Positions 1 to 7,788 of a stretch of DNA of 16,309 nt are shown in pieces. The notes below the pieces were generated by a model that saw only the letters and a list, made by a program, of their open reading frames with translations, searched no databases and was not told the DNA's origin. Source of the stretch: an uncultured Acidobacteriota bacterium (GTDB lineage Bacteria; Acidobacteriota; Blastocatellia; RBC074); contig CALBSU010000131.1 of NCBI GenBank assembly GCA_937967285.1, positions 1-16,309 on the forward strand. Direction: 5' to 3'. Position 1 is the stretch's first letter. Each line of letters starts with the position of its first letter. Made by a program: the position numbers and the translations under genes.

Positions 1-965
<965 letters not shown>

Positions 966-1052
966 CGCAACCCGGGCCTGCGCCGCGCGTGAAATTCGAT
1001 GTTCGATGATGTTCTCCGGTTCGATCAGGATTCGATTCAGATGATGCGGCGC

Positions 1053-1082
1053 ATTATAGATTCACAGCGCTCGACGAGTAAA
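1053..1082 (-). promoter_or_regulatory. Putative sigma-70 promoter for the MFS gene
   Basis: On the minus strand there is a perfect TATAAT (plus positions 1053-1058) with TTTACT (1077-1082) 18 bases upstream, matching four of six bases of TTGACA. Transcription would begin near 1046, leaving a leader of about 80 bases before ATG 965. It lies in the only divergent gap of the window and points at the MFS gene. This is a sequence-pattern call only. Confidence 0.45.
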
Positions 1083-1164
1083 CTTCAAATGGTCAGCCCG
1101 CTATGTTGCAAAGCCGCAGCGTATCAAGCAGGATTGGATGATCTCAAGATAATTTGGAGGCTAA

Positions 1165-2184
1165 ATGAGCGGAACCAACAGGCAGATCATCATGGTCTCG
1201 CATCCGGTCGGATTTCCGAAGGAGTCCGATTTCAAACTGATCGAGACGCCGATTCCGGAGCCGGGCGAAGGGCAGTTTCTGGTCAGACACGAGTTCATGT
1301 CGCTCGATCCGTACATGCGCGGAAGGATGAATCCGCCGTCGAAGCTGGCATACGCCGCCGGCGTCAGGCCGGGCGAGGTCATGCAGGGAGGCTCGGTCGG
1401 GCGCGTCATCGCATCAAAAAATCCGGATTTCAGCGAGGGCGATTACGTGGCCACATACGGCGGCTGGCAGGAGTACTGTCTGGCGGACGGGAAGGGATAC
1501 CACGAATACAGGATCGATCCAGGGATAGCGCCGATCGAAGCGTACCTCGGGATCCTCGGGATGCCGGGGATGACGGCATATTTCGGATTGCTCGAACTCT
1601 GCCGGCCGAAGGAGGGCGAGACGGTCTTCGTCAGCGGAGCGGCCGGCGCCGTCGGATCCTATGTCGGGCAGATCGCGAAGCTCAAGGGCTGCCGCGTGGT
1701 CGGGAGCGCCGGCGCCGATGACAAGGTCGAGCTGATGACTCGGGAGTTCGGTTACGACGCCGGTTTCAACTACAAGACCGTGACCGATTACAACGCCGAG
1801 CTGCAGCGACTGTGTCCGAACGGTATCGACTGCTACTTCGACAATGTCGGAGGCGCGATCACGGATGCGGTCTTCTTCAACATGAATCTCTTCGCGCGGA
1901 TCGCGATCTGCGGTCAGATCTCGCAGTACAACCTCGAGAAGCCGGAGATGGGGCCGCGGATCCTGTCGCTGGTGCTGGTCAGACAGGCGCGCGTCGAGGG
2001 TTTCATCGTGACGAGATTCCTGCCCCGTTATCCCGAGGCCTTCGCGGAGATGGCGAAATGGCTCGGGGAAGGGAAGCTGGTCTACAGGACGACGGTCGCC
2101 GAAGGGTTCGAGAATGCTCCGAGGGCGTTTCTGGGCATGCTGCGCGGAGAGAATATCGGCAAGCAGCTGGTCAGATTCGCGTGA
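1165..2184 (+). CDS. NADP-dependent medium-chain oxidoreductase, CurA/YncB / PTGR1-like (alkenal/one reductase)
   Basis: A 339-residue zinc-independent medium-chain reductase of the leukotriene B4 12-hydroxydehydrogenase / CurA group. Members reduce the C=C bond of alpha,beta-unsaturated aldehydes and ketones with NADPH in the cytosol. The N-terminal GroES-like domain shows SLDPYMRGRMN (46-56), typical of this group. The Rossmann domain begins with VSGAAGAVGSYVGQIAKLKG (156-175), holding the AxxGxxG nucleotide loop, and YFDNVGG (224-230) is the conserved strand after the cofactor site. No structural or catalytic zinc cysteines are evident, as expected for the group. The length matches the family norm of about 335-345. 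GGAGG at 1156-1160 lies 4 bases before the ATG, which fixes the start. It is the first gene of the plus-strand run and is followed by an 82-base gap, so it may be transcribed separately. The physiological substrate is unknown. Confidence 0.92.
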   Translation: MSGTNRQIIMVSHPVGFPKESDFKLIETPIPEPGEGQFLVRHEFMSLDPYMRGRMNPPSKLAYAAGVRPGEVMQGGSVGRVIASKNPDFSEGDYVATYGGWQEYCLADGKGYHEYRIDPGIAPIEAYLGILGMPGMTAYFGLLELCRPKEGETVFVSGAAGAVGSYVGQIAKLKGCRVVGSAGADDKVELMTREFGYDAGFNYKTVTDYNAELQRLCPNGIDCYFDNVGGAITDAVFFNMNLFARIAICGQISQYNLEKPEMGPRILSLVLVRQARVEGFIVTRFLPRYPEAFAEMAKWLGEGKLVYRTTVAEGFENAPRAFLGMLRGENIGKQLVRFA

Positions 2185-2209
2185 TCAGAATCCGAACGCC
2201 TCAGGCAGC

Positions 2210-2236
2210 TTGTCTGCCCGGCCGGCTGTGTATAAG
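2210..2236 (+). promoter_or_regulatory. Weak candidate promoter for the MBL-fold gene
   Basis: TTGTCT (2210-2215) and TATAAG (2231-2236) are separated by 15 bases, shorter than the ideal 17. They lie in the gap after the reductase gene and about 30 bases before the next start codon. The -10 element is good and the spacing is poor, so this is tentative. Confidence 0.3.
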
Positions 2237-2254
2237 ATGCCGGAAAATTCCAAA

Positions 2255-2259
2255 GGAGG
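2255..2259 (+). promoter_or_regulatory. Ribosome binding site that fixes the MBL-fold start at 2267
   Basis: GGAGG sits 7 bases before ATG 2267. The reading frame is open back to 2114, inside the preceding gene. The Shine-Dalgarno and the signal peptide beginning at 2267 show that the longer version is not the real protein. Confidence 0.85.
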
Positions 2260-2266
2260 AATTCGA

Positions 2267-3127
2267 ATGAAAAGGGTCATCGTACTGATGGGGCTGTTTC
2301 TGGTCGGCGGGATCTCGATGCTGGCGGCTCAGCGCCCGCAGGTCTCGCTCGAGATTCAGAAGGTCAAGGACAACCTCTACGTCATCACCGGCGGAGGCGG
2401 CAACACGGGAGTCTATGTCGCCGAAAAAGGGGTGGTCATCGTCGACACCAAGAATCCGGGAATGGGGCCCGGGATCCTCGAGAAGGTCAGGTCGGTCACC
2501 GACAAGCCTGTGATGATGGTCATCAACACCCACACGCACGGCGACCACACGGGCAGCAACAGCGCTTTCACCGGCAGTGTCGAGTTCATCGCGCACGAGA
2601 ACTGCAAGGCGAGCATGGAGAAGATGCCGGCCTTCCAGTCCGATGAAGGCAGGAAGTTCCTGCCCGGCAAGACCTACAAGACGAAGATGAGCGTGCTCGG
2701 CGGCAGGGAGAAGATCGACCTCTATCATTTCGGAGCCGGGCACACCAGCGGTGACACGCTGGTCGTCTTCACAGGGCTCGGAACCGTGCACACCGGCGAC
2801 CTGTTTCCCGGCAAGATGGCTCCGTTCATCGATACCACCAACGGCGGAGATCCGCTGGCCTATCCCGTCACGGTGAAGAAGGCCGCGGCGGGCATCAAGG
2901 GAGTCGAGACGGTCATCCCCGGACACAGCGCCGTCACTGACTGGAATACCTTCCGTGAATTCGGCGACTTCGTCTCGGAGATGGTGGCGGTCGTCGCGAA
3001 GGCCAAAAAAGAGGGGCAGAACGTCGATCAGGCGATCGAGAGCTTCAAGCTGCCTGAGAAGTACAAGGACTACAACCTCGGACGGGTCAAGGACGACATC
3101 ACCAAGATCCACACCGCTCTGAAATAG
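2267..3127 (+). CDS. Secreted metallo-beta-lactamase-fold hydrolase
   Basis: A 286-residue protein with a signal peptide (hydrophobic residues 4-20, likely cleavage near LAAQ) followed by an MBL-fold domain. The metal site is complete: HTHGDH at 89-94 (H89, H91, D93, H94), H159 in GHTSGD, D178 in HTGDLF and H220 in PGHS. NTGVYVAEKGVVIVDT (46-61) is the usual N-terminal strand pair. The layout resembles the broad exported MBL-fold hydrolases related to B-class beta-lactamases and quinoprotein-relay proteins. The motifs do not identify the substrate, and a true beta-lactamase role is not supported. The protein probably binds two zinc ions in the periplasm. It is followed after 17 bases by the HupE/UreJ-like gene and probably shares a transcript with it. 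Confidence 0.9.
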   Translation: MKRVIVLMGLFLVGGISMLAAQRPQVSLEIQKVKDNLYVITGGGGNTGVYVAEKGVVIVDTKNPGMGPGILEKVRSVTDKPVMMVINTHTHGDHTGSNSAFTGSVEFIAHENCKASMEKMPAFQSDEGRKFLPGKTYKTKMSVLGGREKIDLYHFGAGHTSGDTLVVFTGLGTVHTGDLFPGKMAPFIDTTNGGDPLAYPVTVKKAAAGIKGVETVIPGHSAVTDWNTFREFGDFVSEMVAVVAKAKKEGQNVDQAIESFKLPEKYKDYNLGRVKDDITKIHTALK

Positions 3128-3144
3128 TCATCCCGAGAGTCCGC

Positions 3145-4254
3145 TTGATCACCGGAGAACACAGGAACGAGGCCGCGCGCGAGAGAAGACCTCTCCGCGC
3201 GGCCTTGTGTCTGCTGGCCGTTCTTCTTGCGGCGATCGAAGGCTCGGCTCATTCCTCGCCGTTCAGCTATCTCGATTTCAGAATCGATGGAGGACGCGCC
3301 GTCGGCCTGCTGACGGTTCACGTGCTGGATATCGCATACGAGCTGCGCGTCGAACCGGCTGAAAAACTGCTCGAACGTTCGGCGCTCGAATCGAGGCGCG
3401 CCGAAATTGAGAAATTATTGAAGGGAAGGCTGCGCATCGAGGCCGACGGAGCGCCGGTCGATTACAGTCTCGAACGGATCGACCCGCTGCCGGACCGTCA
3501 GGCGCTGGCGCTTCACCTGGCCTTCGCGCCGGTCGGCAATCCGGGCGTTTTCGGATTCCGGAGCTACCTCTTCCCCTACGATCCGCTTCATCAGACATTT
3601 CTGAATGTCTACGAGAACGGCGCGCTGAGTCATCAGGAGATCTTCGATCGCGATCATCAGGCATTCGAATACTTCACCGGAAGCCGGCAGGGCTCGCTGG
3701 CCGTGATCAGGAAGTTCGTGCCGGGCGGGATATATCACATCTTCACCGGGCCGGATCATGTCCTGTTTCTGATCGGGCTGATGCTGCTCGGCGGCAGCAT
3801 GCTCAGGTTGCTGACGATCGTGACGGCATTCACTGTGGCGCACAGCGTGACGCTTTCGCTGGCTGCGCTCGATACCCTCAATCCGCCTTCGAGCCTGATC
3901 GAGCCGGTCATCGCGCTGAGCATCATCTATGTCGGAATCGACAACCTGATGGTCGAAAAGGGCGGTCGCGATGTGCGGGCCTGGGTGGCGTTCTTTTTCG
4001 GATTCATACACGGTTTCGGATTCGCCGGAGTGCTCAAAGAGTTCGGACTGCCGCCGCAGGCGCTCGGCTGGTCGCTCTTTTCATTCAATCTGGGGGTGGA
4101 GATCGGGCAGGCGGTGATCGTGGTCGTCGTCGCGGCGGTCCTCAACGGCATCCGCCGCAGATGGCCATCGGCGGGAAGACCGATCCTGATCGCCGGTTCG
4201 ATCTGCGTCATCGCGGCGGGACTCTACTGGTTCATCCAGCGGGTCTTCTTCTGA
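3145..4254 (+). CDS. HupE/UreJ-like membrane protein with N-terminal extracytoplasmic domain
   Basis: 369 residues, starting at TTG with GAGAG at 3135-3139 as a weak Shine-Dalgarno, 17 bases after the previous stop. A signal-like helix (about 18-32, ending SAHS) leads into a soluble domain of about 150 residues. A C-terminal membrane domain with about six helices follows (near 201-218, 222-242, 252-268, 280-299, 308-335 and 347-366). The membrane part carries HupE/UreJ signatures: GIYHIFTGPDHVLFL (195-209), FTVAHSVTLSLA (229-240), EPVIALSI (253-260), GFIHGFGFAG (286-295) and FNLGVEIGQ (314-322). The conserved His and Glu residues (H198, H205, H233, H289, E253, E319) are typical of this fold. 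HupE and UreJ proteins are linked to nickel uptake, but no hydrogenase or urease gene is visible here. The transported ion is therefore unknown. The TTG start is the best in-frame option but is not certain. Confidence 0.85.
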   Translation: MITGEHRNEAARERRPLRAALCLLAVLLAAIEGSAHSSPFSYLDFRIDGGRAVGLLTVHVLDIAYELRVEPAEKLLERSALESRRAEIEKLLKGRLRIEADGAPVDYSLERIDPLPDRQALALHLAFAPVGNPGVFGFRSYLFPYDPLHQTFLNVYENGALSHQEIFDRDHQAFEYFTGSRQGSLAVIRKFVPGGIYHIFTGPDHVLFLIGLMLLGGSMLRLLTIVTAFTVAHSVTLSLAALDTLNPPSSLIEPVIALSIIYVGIDNLMVEKGGRDVRAWVAFFFGFIHGFGFAGVLKEFGLPPQALGWSLFSFNLGVEIGQAVIVVVVAAVLNGIRRRWPSAGRPILIAGSICVIAAGLYWFIQRVFF

Positions 4255-4329
4255 AATTCCCTCTGACCATTTCCGCTGATCGCCGGTTCGGGATTACAAT
4301 AACCGGGATTCCACAGATGTTCGATCATG

Positions 4330-4371
4330 CCGGAACGGGATCGGATCGCCCGAGCGGCGCCTCCGTTCCGG
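4330..4371 (+). promoter_or_regulatory. Leader hairpin ahead of the small unrecognised gene
   Basis: CCGGAACGG (4330-4338) pairs perfectly with CCGTTCCGG (4363-4371), with a GC-rich loop that can itself fold. The 3' arm ends 13 bases before ATG 4385. It includes the GG of the only Shine-Dalgarno-like sequence (GGAAAA, 4370-4375), so the fold could limit ribosome access. There is no T-run after it on the plus strand, so it is not a standard terminator. Confidence 0.35.
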
Positions 4372-4384
4372 AAAATACTGCAAT

Positions 4385-4888
4385 ATGGCAAATGCAAGGC
4401 TGAAAAGCGGCGCAACGGAAGAGATCGAATCCGTGGCGCGGACGCTCGAGAACTATGCCCGGCGCGGCATCTTCCGCGGCTTCAGCGGCGGCCCCTCGCG
4501 CGCGGGGACGGCGCGGTTCAGGCTGGTCTGGCATTTCGATCGCGAATTCGAACTCGTTTTCGATCCGGTCAGGCGATCGCTAAGATTTCCGCTGCTGCTT
4601 CCGTCACTGCCTTCCGGGATGGACTCCGAACTGAGGAGATTCATCAGAGAGAGGCAGTCCGATGAGCTTCCCGAACACAGACGGATCGATCCGCGCAGGG
4701 CGGATGTCCGCATCCGTAACCGCGCCGGCGACATCTCGCTGACGATCACCGCGCTTGACGGCGATCTCGATTACTCGACCGGAAAACTGATTCATCTGGT
4801 TCACGAGATATTCGTGGCCCTCCTGCGTGAAGGATCGTTCTTCGATTACGCCGTCGAAACATTCGGCCTCAACCCGGAGGGGATGTGA
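4385..4888 (+). CDS. Unrecognised 167-residue cytoplasmic protein
   Basis: I do not recognise this family. The ORF shows the G/C-ending codon use of its neighbours, which supports it over the overlapping frame beginning at 4327. The protein has no signal peptide, no membrane helix and no cysteine. It opens with a helix (about 10-27, EEIESVARTLENYARRG) and continues with alternating hydrophobic strands (45-60 and 64-75). After a charged linker rich in Arg it has another strand pair (LTITALDGDLDYS) and a C-terminal helix (LIHLVHEIFVALLREGSFFDYA). A beta-sheet closed by helices vaguely recalls YbjN / secretion-chaperone folds, but this is only an impression. It lies 130 bases after the HupE-like gene. 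The translation start has only a weak ribosome site (GGAAAA, 4370-4375). Confidence 0.65.
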   Translation: MANARLKSGATEEIESVARTLENYARRGIFRGFSGGPSRAGTARFRLVWHFDREFELVFDPVRRSLRFPLLLPSLPSGMDSELRRFIRERQSDELPEHRRIDPRRADVRIRNRAGDISLTITALDGDLDYSTGKLIHLVHEIFVALLREGSFFDYAVETFGLNPEGM

Positions 4889-4896
4889 AAAGATTG

Positions 4897-4917
4897 AGTT
4901 GCCAGTTGCCAGTTTCC
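4897..4917 (+). repeat. Three tandem 7-bp units (AGTTGCC, AGTTGCC, AGTTTCC)
   Basis: Three adjacent heptamers, the last with one change, begin 8 bases after the stop of the unrecognised gene. Such short non-coding heptamer runs often occur as dispersed intergenic repeats. Only this copy is visible here, so its spread cannot be judged. Confidence 0.6.
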
Positions 4918-5008
4918 GGTGCGTACCATGAAATCTGTTTCAAATAAGACTGGACACTTTTACCCGGGCTGAGTGGTTACAGAGGACTTTTCAATTAATA
5001 TCAATATC

Positions 5009-5014
5009 AGGAGG
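5009..5014 (+). promoter_or_regulatory. Ribosome binding site fixing the cytochrome c start at 5021
   Basis: AGGAGG lies 6 bases before ATG 5021. The frame is open back to a GTG at 4973, but the signal peptide begins at 5021 and the Shine-Dalgarno is ideally placed. The shorter protein is therefore preferred. Confidence 0.85.
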
Positions 5015-5020
5015 AAGGAA

Positions 5021-5437
5021 ATGCACCGAAAGACGGTACTGCTCATCGCTTCGATCATCCTGCTTGGGTCTGCGATCCGCGCGCAGGAGTCGAAGATGAG
5101 CCGCGAGGAGGCGGCGAAGCTCAAGAATCCTGTCGCCTGGTCAAAAGAGTCTGTCTCGAGCGGGCGGGCGATATTTCTGCGCAACTGCACCGAGTGTCAC
5201 GGAAACGACGGCAAGTCGATGGTCGATGTCATCGCCAACGCCACCGATCTGACCGATCCGAAGCTCTGGAAGCACGGGACGACAGAGGGCGAGATCTTCC
5301 GCAGCATCCGCGACGGCGCCGCCGACACCATGCCGGCCTTCGCCTCGCAGATTCGCAAGGAGGAGGATATCTGGCATCTCGTCAATTTCATTCGCAGTCT
5401 GTGGCCCGAATCCAGCCGGCCCAAAACGGGAAACTGA
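5021..5437 (+). CDS. Secreted mono-haem cytochrome c
   Basis: 138 residues with a signal peptide (hydrophobic 6-18, cleavage near AIRAQ). A single class I cytochrome c domain follows. The haem site CTECH is at 56-60 in the context GRAIFLRNCTECHGNDGKS. M104 in DTMPAF is the likely distal ligand, and the C-terminal helix IWHLVNFIRSLW (117-128) is the usual packing helix. Such proteins carry one electron in the periplasm between a dehydrogenase and a terminal oxidase or other acceptor. The residues between 78 and 104 (LWKHGTTEGEIFRSIRDG) match the cbb3-III / PQQ-dehydrogenase-associated type. There is no lipobox. The gene sits alone between two repeat elements and shares an 11-bp leader word with the next gene. 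Its partner enzyme is unknown; the thiamine enzyme 330 bases downstream is the nearest candidate. Confidence 0.9.
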   Translation: MHRKTVLLIASIILLGSAIRAQESKMSREEAAKLKNPVAWSKESVSSGRAIFLRNCTECHGNDGKSMVDVIANATDLTDPKLWKHGTTEGEIFRSIRDGAADTMPAFASQIRKEEDIWHLVNFIRSLWPESSRPKTGN

Positions 5438-5767
5438 CCAGGCTCGGTACGGTTCGATGAGAATATTCGACAGGATTTACAGGATTTGACTGGATTTACA
5501 GGATAAATAACAAGCATACAAAATGTGAGTTACCTGCAGTGTTGTATTTTTCGGAAAGAACTACATCTTCTGAATAATCCTGTTAATCCTGTCCAATCCT
5601 GTAAATCCTGTCGTAAATTCTCTTCTCCCCGACAGGCTGGATAGTTACCTTCGAAAAATTTCCGAGCCTTGTTAAATTTGTCCGCGATTGCAAACATTTT
5701 CACTATCCTGACCGTCTCAATATCAGGCTGAATTTTCCTGATGCAACCCGAATAATCGGAGGAAAAT
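5438..5767. other. 330-base gene-free stretch with inverted repeat and leader of the thiamine enzyme gene
   Basis: No protein with neighbour-like codon use is seen on either strand. The first half holds the inverted repeat at 5460-5621. The rest (5622-5767) is AT-richer leader. It contains TTGTCC (5678-5683) 17 bases before CACTAT (5701-5706), a poor promoter candidate. It also has a small hairpin ATCAGG / CCTGAT (5722-5727 with 5737-5742) about 25 bases before the next start codon. Confidence 0.6.
5460..5621. repeat. Long imperfect inverted repeat made of ACAGGATT-type units
   Basis: The left arm 5460-5508 and right arm 5572-5621 are reverse complements at about 42 of 49 positions. A 19-base perfect core contains GACAGGATTTACAGGATT. 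Each arm consists of two roughly 18-base units, each built from 9-base ACAGGATTT-like steps. The 63-base loop shows no repeat structure. From memory, ACAGGATTT-type repeats are dispersed in several bacterial genomes; I cannot check this here. It could form a large cruciform or RNA hairpin between the cytochrome and thiamine enzyme genes. No transposase or clear target duplication was found. Confidence 0.85.
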
Positions 5768-7729
5768 ATGCGAAAGAACAGAAGCAGGCAGGCAGCCCGA
5801 TCCGATGAACCGGATCCGATTCGTCGGAAGATACTGTTGACGTCCGCCGCGGGCGCGGTGGTCGCCGGTGCGAGCGGGCGAATCTTCGCCGGGACAGAGG
5901 AGGGGATTCCCTCGATTCGAATTCCGAAGGAGATACCGGAGTCGCTGGCGGAATCGCCGAAGGTGGGCGCGTTCGAGGGCAACGGGATGACCGGCGCCGA
6001 GGTCTTCGCGAAGCTCTGCAGGGAAGAGGATCTGGCGGCGCTCTTCTGCTGCCCGGGGAATTACACAGTGATCAACGCGCTGGCCGCGGCCGGGATTCCG
6101 AGTTACGGCGGGCGCACTGAAGGGGCGATGTGCGCGGCGGCCGACGGATTCTCGCGTGCGACGGGAGAAGCGACGGCGACCTCCGGCACCGAGGGACCCG
6201 GTTTCACGCACATGATAATGAACATCGCGGCGGCCAATGCCGCCCGGACGCCGCTGATGGTGCTGGCCAGCAACATGCAGATCGCGGGCGACGACCGTGA
6301 GCGGTTCATTCAGACGGCCTATCAGCAGCCGACGACCGAGGGAATCAAGAAGTACGGCAAGCGGCTGATCGCTCCCAACCGCGTCTACGAGTACGGCGCG
6401 TATGCCTTCCGCCAGATGAAGTCGGGCGTGCCGGGTCCGGTCCATCTCGACTTTCCGGCAGAGGTTGCGAGGGCGCGGTTCACGGATCCCGCGGCATTGA
6501 CCGATTATTACAGCAAGGAGAAGTACCGGTCGGAATCCCGTCCCTGCGCCTCGTCGAAGGACATCGAGAAGGCGCTCGATATGCTCTCGAAATCCGAGCG
6601 CCCGGTGATCGTCGCCGGTCAGGGAGTCTTTCAGCGCAAGGCGTGGGAGCCGCTGATGGTCGCGGCGGAGAAGAACGAGATCGCGGTCGTGCCTTCGGGG
6701 CCGACGCGCGGCCATTTCCCCGACGATCACAGGCTTTCGGCGTCATTGTCTCCCGAGGCTCTGATGAGCGCCGATCTGGTGATCTTCATCGGACAGTACT
6801 GCATGCCGAGTCCGGGCGAGTATCGTTTCAATCCGGACATCAAGTCGATCCGCGTGCATCCCGAGCAGGAGGATCTCGGGCGCAACTGGCCGCTCGATCT
6901 CGGAATCGTCAGCGAAGAGAAGTCATTTCTGGACGCGCTGGCCGACAGGGTTCCGCGCAGAAAGCGCGAAGCCTGGGTGGCGGAACTGGCGAAGGCGCGG
7001 GCGACGTTCGAGAAGCAGCTCGAGGATACCTATCAGCTCGGGCTCAAGCACAGCCAGACGACCGGCACGATTCATCCGGCGGTCATGGCTCGGGAGGTCC
7101 ACGATCTGCTCTACAAAGGCGATATCGATCCGAAGCAGACGGTGACCGGATCGGGCGGCTGGACGAGCGGGCTGTATGCCGGCCGATGGCTGCGCGCCAA
7201 CCGGCCCGGGCAGGGGATAGTCTGCGCGTACCAGTACGGCGCGATCGGCCCTGACGTGGCGATGCTGATCGGTGCCGGAGCGGCTGTCCAACGCGGCGTC
7301 GGCCCGCAGGCCGCATACAAGGGCGCTCCGGTCCTCTGCATCACGAGCGACGCCGGAATTGCCTACAGCCTCTTTGAACTCGATACCGCGATGAAGTACA
7401 AGATCCCGGTCATCGCCGTCGTCTACAACAACGATTCCTGGGGCATGTGGCCGAACACGGCGGGTTCGCCGCGCTCGATCCATATGTACCTCTTCCAGCA
7501 GAACCTCAGATACGACAAGCTGGCCGAAGGGCTCGGGGCGCATGGCGCCTACGTCACCACTCCGGCCCAGCTCAGGGAAGCGCTCAAGCGCAGTTACCAT
7601 CTGGCCTCGAAAGAGGGCGTCTCGTCGCTGATCAATGTTCAGGCGCTGAAGGAGTTCACTTCGGCGAAACATTATCCGCCGGGAGTGGCACTCAATCCCG
7701 AGCCGGGTGTCGGAGCTTTCGCTCATTGA
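5768..7729 (+). CDS. Tat-exported thiamine-diphosphate-dependent enzyme, acetolactate synthase-like
   Basis: 653 residues. The N-terminus carries a twin-arginine signal (RRKILLT, 19-25, then AAGAVVAGASG), so export of the folded, cofactor-loaded protein is expected. The three domains of the acetolactate synthase / benzoylformate decarboxylase superfamily follow in order. The PYR domain (about 74-235) has the catalytic-Glu motif GGRTEGAMCAAADGFSRATG (114-133, E118). The central domain spans about 260-400 (RPVIVAGQGVF onwards). The PP domain (about 440-630) has the diphosphate/Mg motif at D528 with N554-N555 at the expected spacing. The first residue of the GDG motif is Ser, giving SDAG. The family cleaves or forms C-C bonds next to a keto group; the substrate is not predictable. 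GGAGGA at 5758-5763 fixes the start. The extra 65-70 residues compared with cytosolic relatives are the signal and linker. It is followed after 59 bases, including a hairpin, by another Tat-signalled enzyme. Confidence 0.85.
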   Translation: MRKNRSRQAARSDEPDPIRRKILLTSAAGAVVAGASGRIFAGTEEGIPSIRIPKEIPESLAESPKVGAFEGNGMTGAEVFAKLCREEDLAALFCCPGNYTVINALAAAGIPSYGGRTEGAMCAAADGFSRATGEATATSGTEGPGFTHMIMNIAAANAARTPLMVLASNMQIAGDDRERFIQTAYQQPTTEGIKKYGKRLIAPNRVYEYGAYAFRQMKSGVPGPVHLDFPAEVARARFTDPAALTDYYSKEKYRSESRPCASSKDIEKALDMLSKSERPVIVAGQGVFQRKAWEPLMVAAEKNEIAVVPSGPTRGHFPDDHRLSASLSPEALMSADLVIFIGQYCMPSPGEYRFNPDIKSIRVHPEQEDLGRNWPLDLGIVSEEKSFLDALADRVPRRKREAWVAELAKARATFEKQLEDTYQLGLKHSQTTGTIHPAVMAREVHDLLYKGDIDPKQTVTGSGGWTSGLYAGRWLRANRPGQGIVCAYQYGAIGPDVAMLIGAGAAVQRGVGPQAAYKGAPVLCITSDAGIAYSLFELDTAMKYKIPVIAVVYNNDSWGMWPNTAGSPRSIHMYLFQQNLRYDKLAEGLGAHGAYVTTPAQLREALKRSYHLASKEGVSSLINVQALKEFTSAKHYPPGVALNPEPGVGAFAH

Positions 7730-7735
7730 TCATAT

Positions 7736-7769
7736 GCCGGAGCGCGGACAGGGATGCCCGCACTCCGGC
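7736..7769 (+). other. Strong intercistronic hairpin between the thiamine enzyme and Gfo/Idh/MocA genes
   Basis: GCCGGAGCGCGGACA (7736-7750) pairs with TGCCCGCACTCCGGC (7755-7769) over 15 positions with two mismatches and a 4-base GGGA loop. It begins 6 bases after one stop codon and ends 19 bases before the next start codon. No T-run follows on the plus strand, so a standard intrinsic terminator is unlikely. An mRNA-stabilising, processing or partial-attenuation role is possible. Confidence 0.6.
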
Positions 7770-7788
7770 GTCATAATTGGAATAGATC

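Noticed and set aside
1106..1153. Promoter for the reductase gene from TTGCAA (1106-1111) and GATAAT (1148-1153)
   Set aside because: The spacing is far too long, and GATAAT would place the transcript start within the ribosome binding site.
2201..3112. Minus-strand open frame of 303 codons opposite the MBL-fold gene
   Set aside because: The plus-strand protein has a complete metal site and a signal peptide. The antisense frame is a compositional shadow.
4283..4306. Hairpin CCGGTT / AACCGG after the HupE-like gene as a terminator
   Set aside because: The stem is only 6 bp with a 12-base loop and no T-run follows.
4327..4665. 112-codon frame overlapping the unrecognised gene
   Set aside because: It has a weaker codon pattern than the 4385 frame, starts inside the leader hairpin and gives an Arg-rich low-complexity product.
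5460..5621. CRISPR array or insertion sequence at the tandem/inverted repeat
   Set aside because: There are no regular unique spacers, no cas genes and no transposase frame. Repeats occur as two opposed arms.
5723..6730. Minus-strand open frame of 335 codons opposite the thiamine enzyme gene
   Set aside because: The plus strand carries clear catalytic and cofactor motifs. The antisense product is Arg-rich with no family features.
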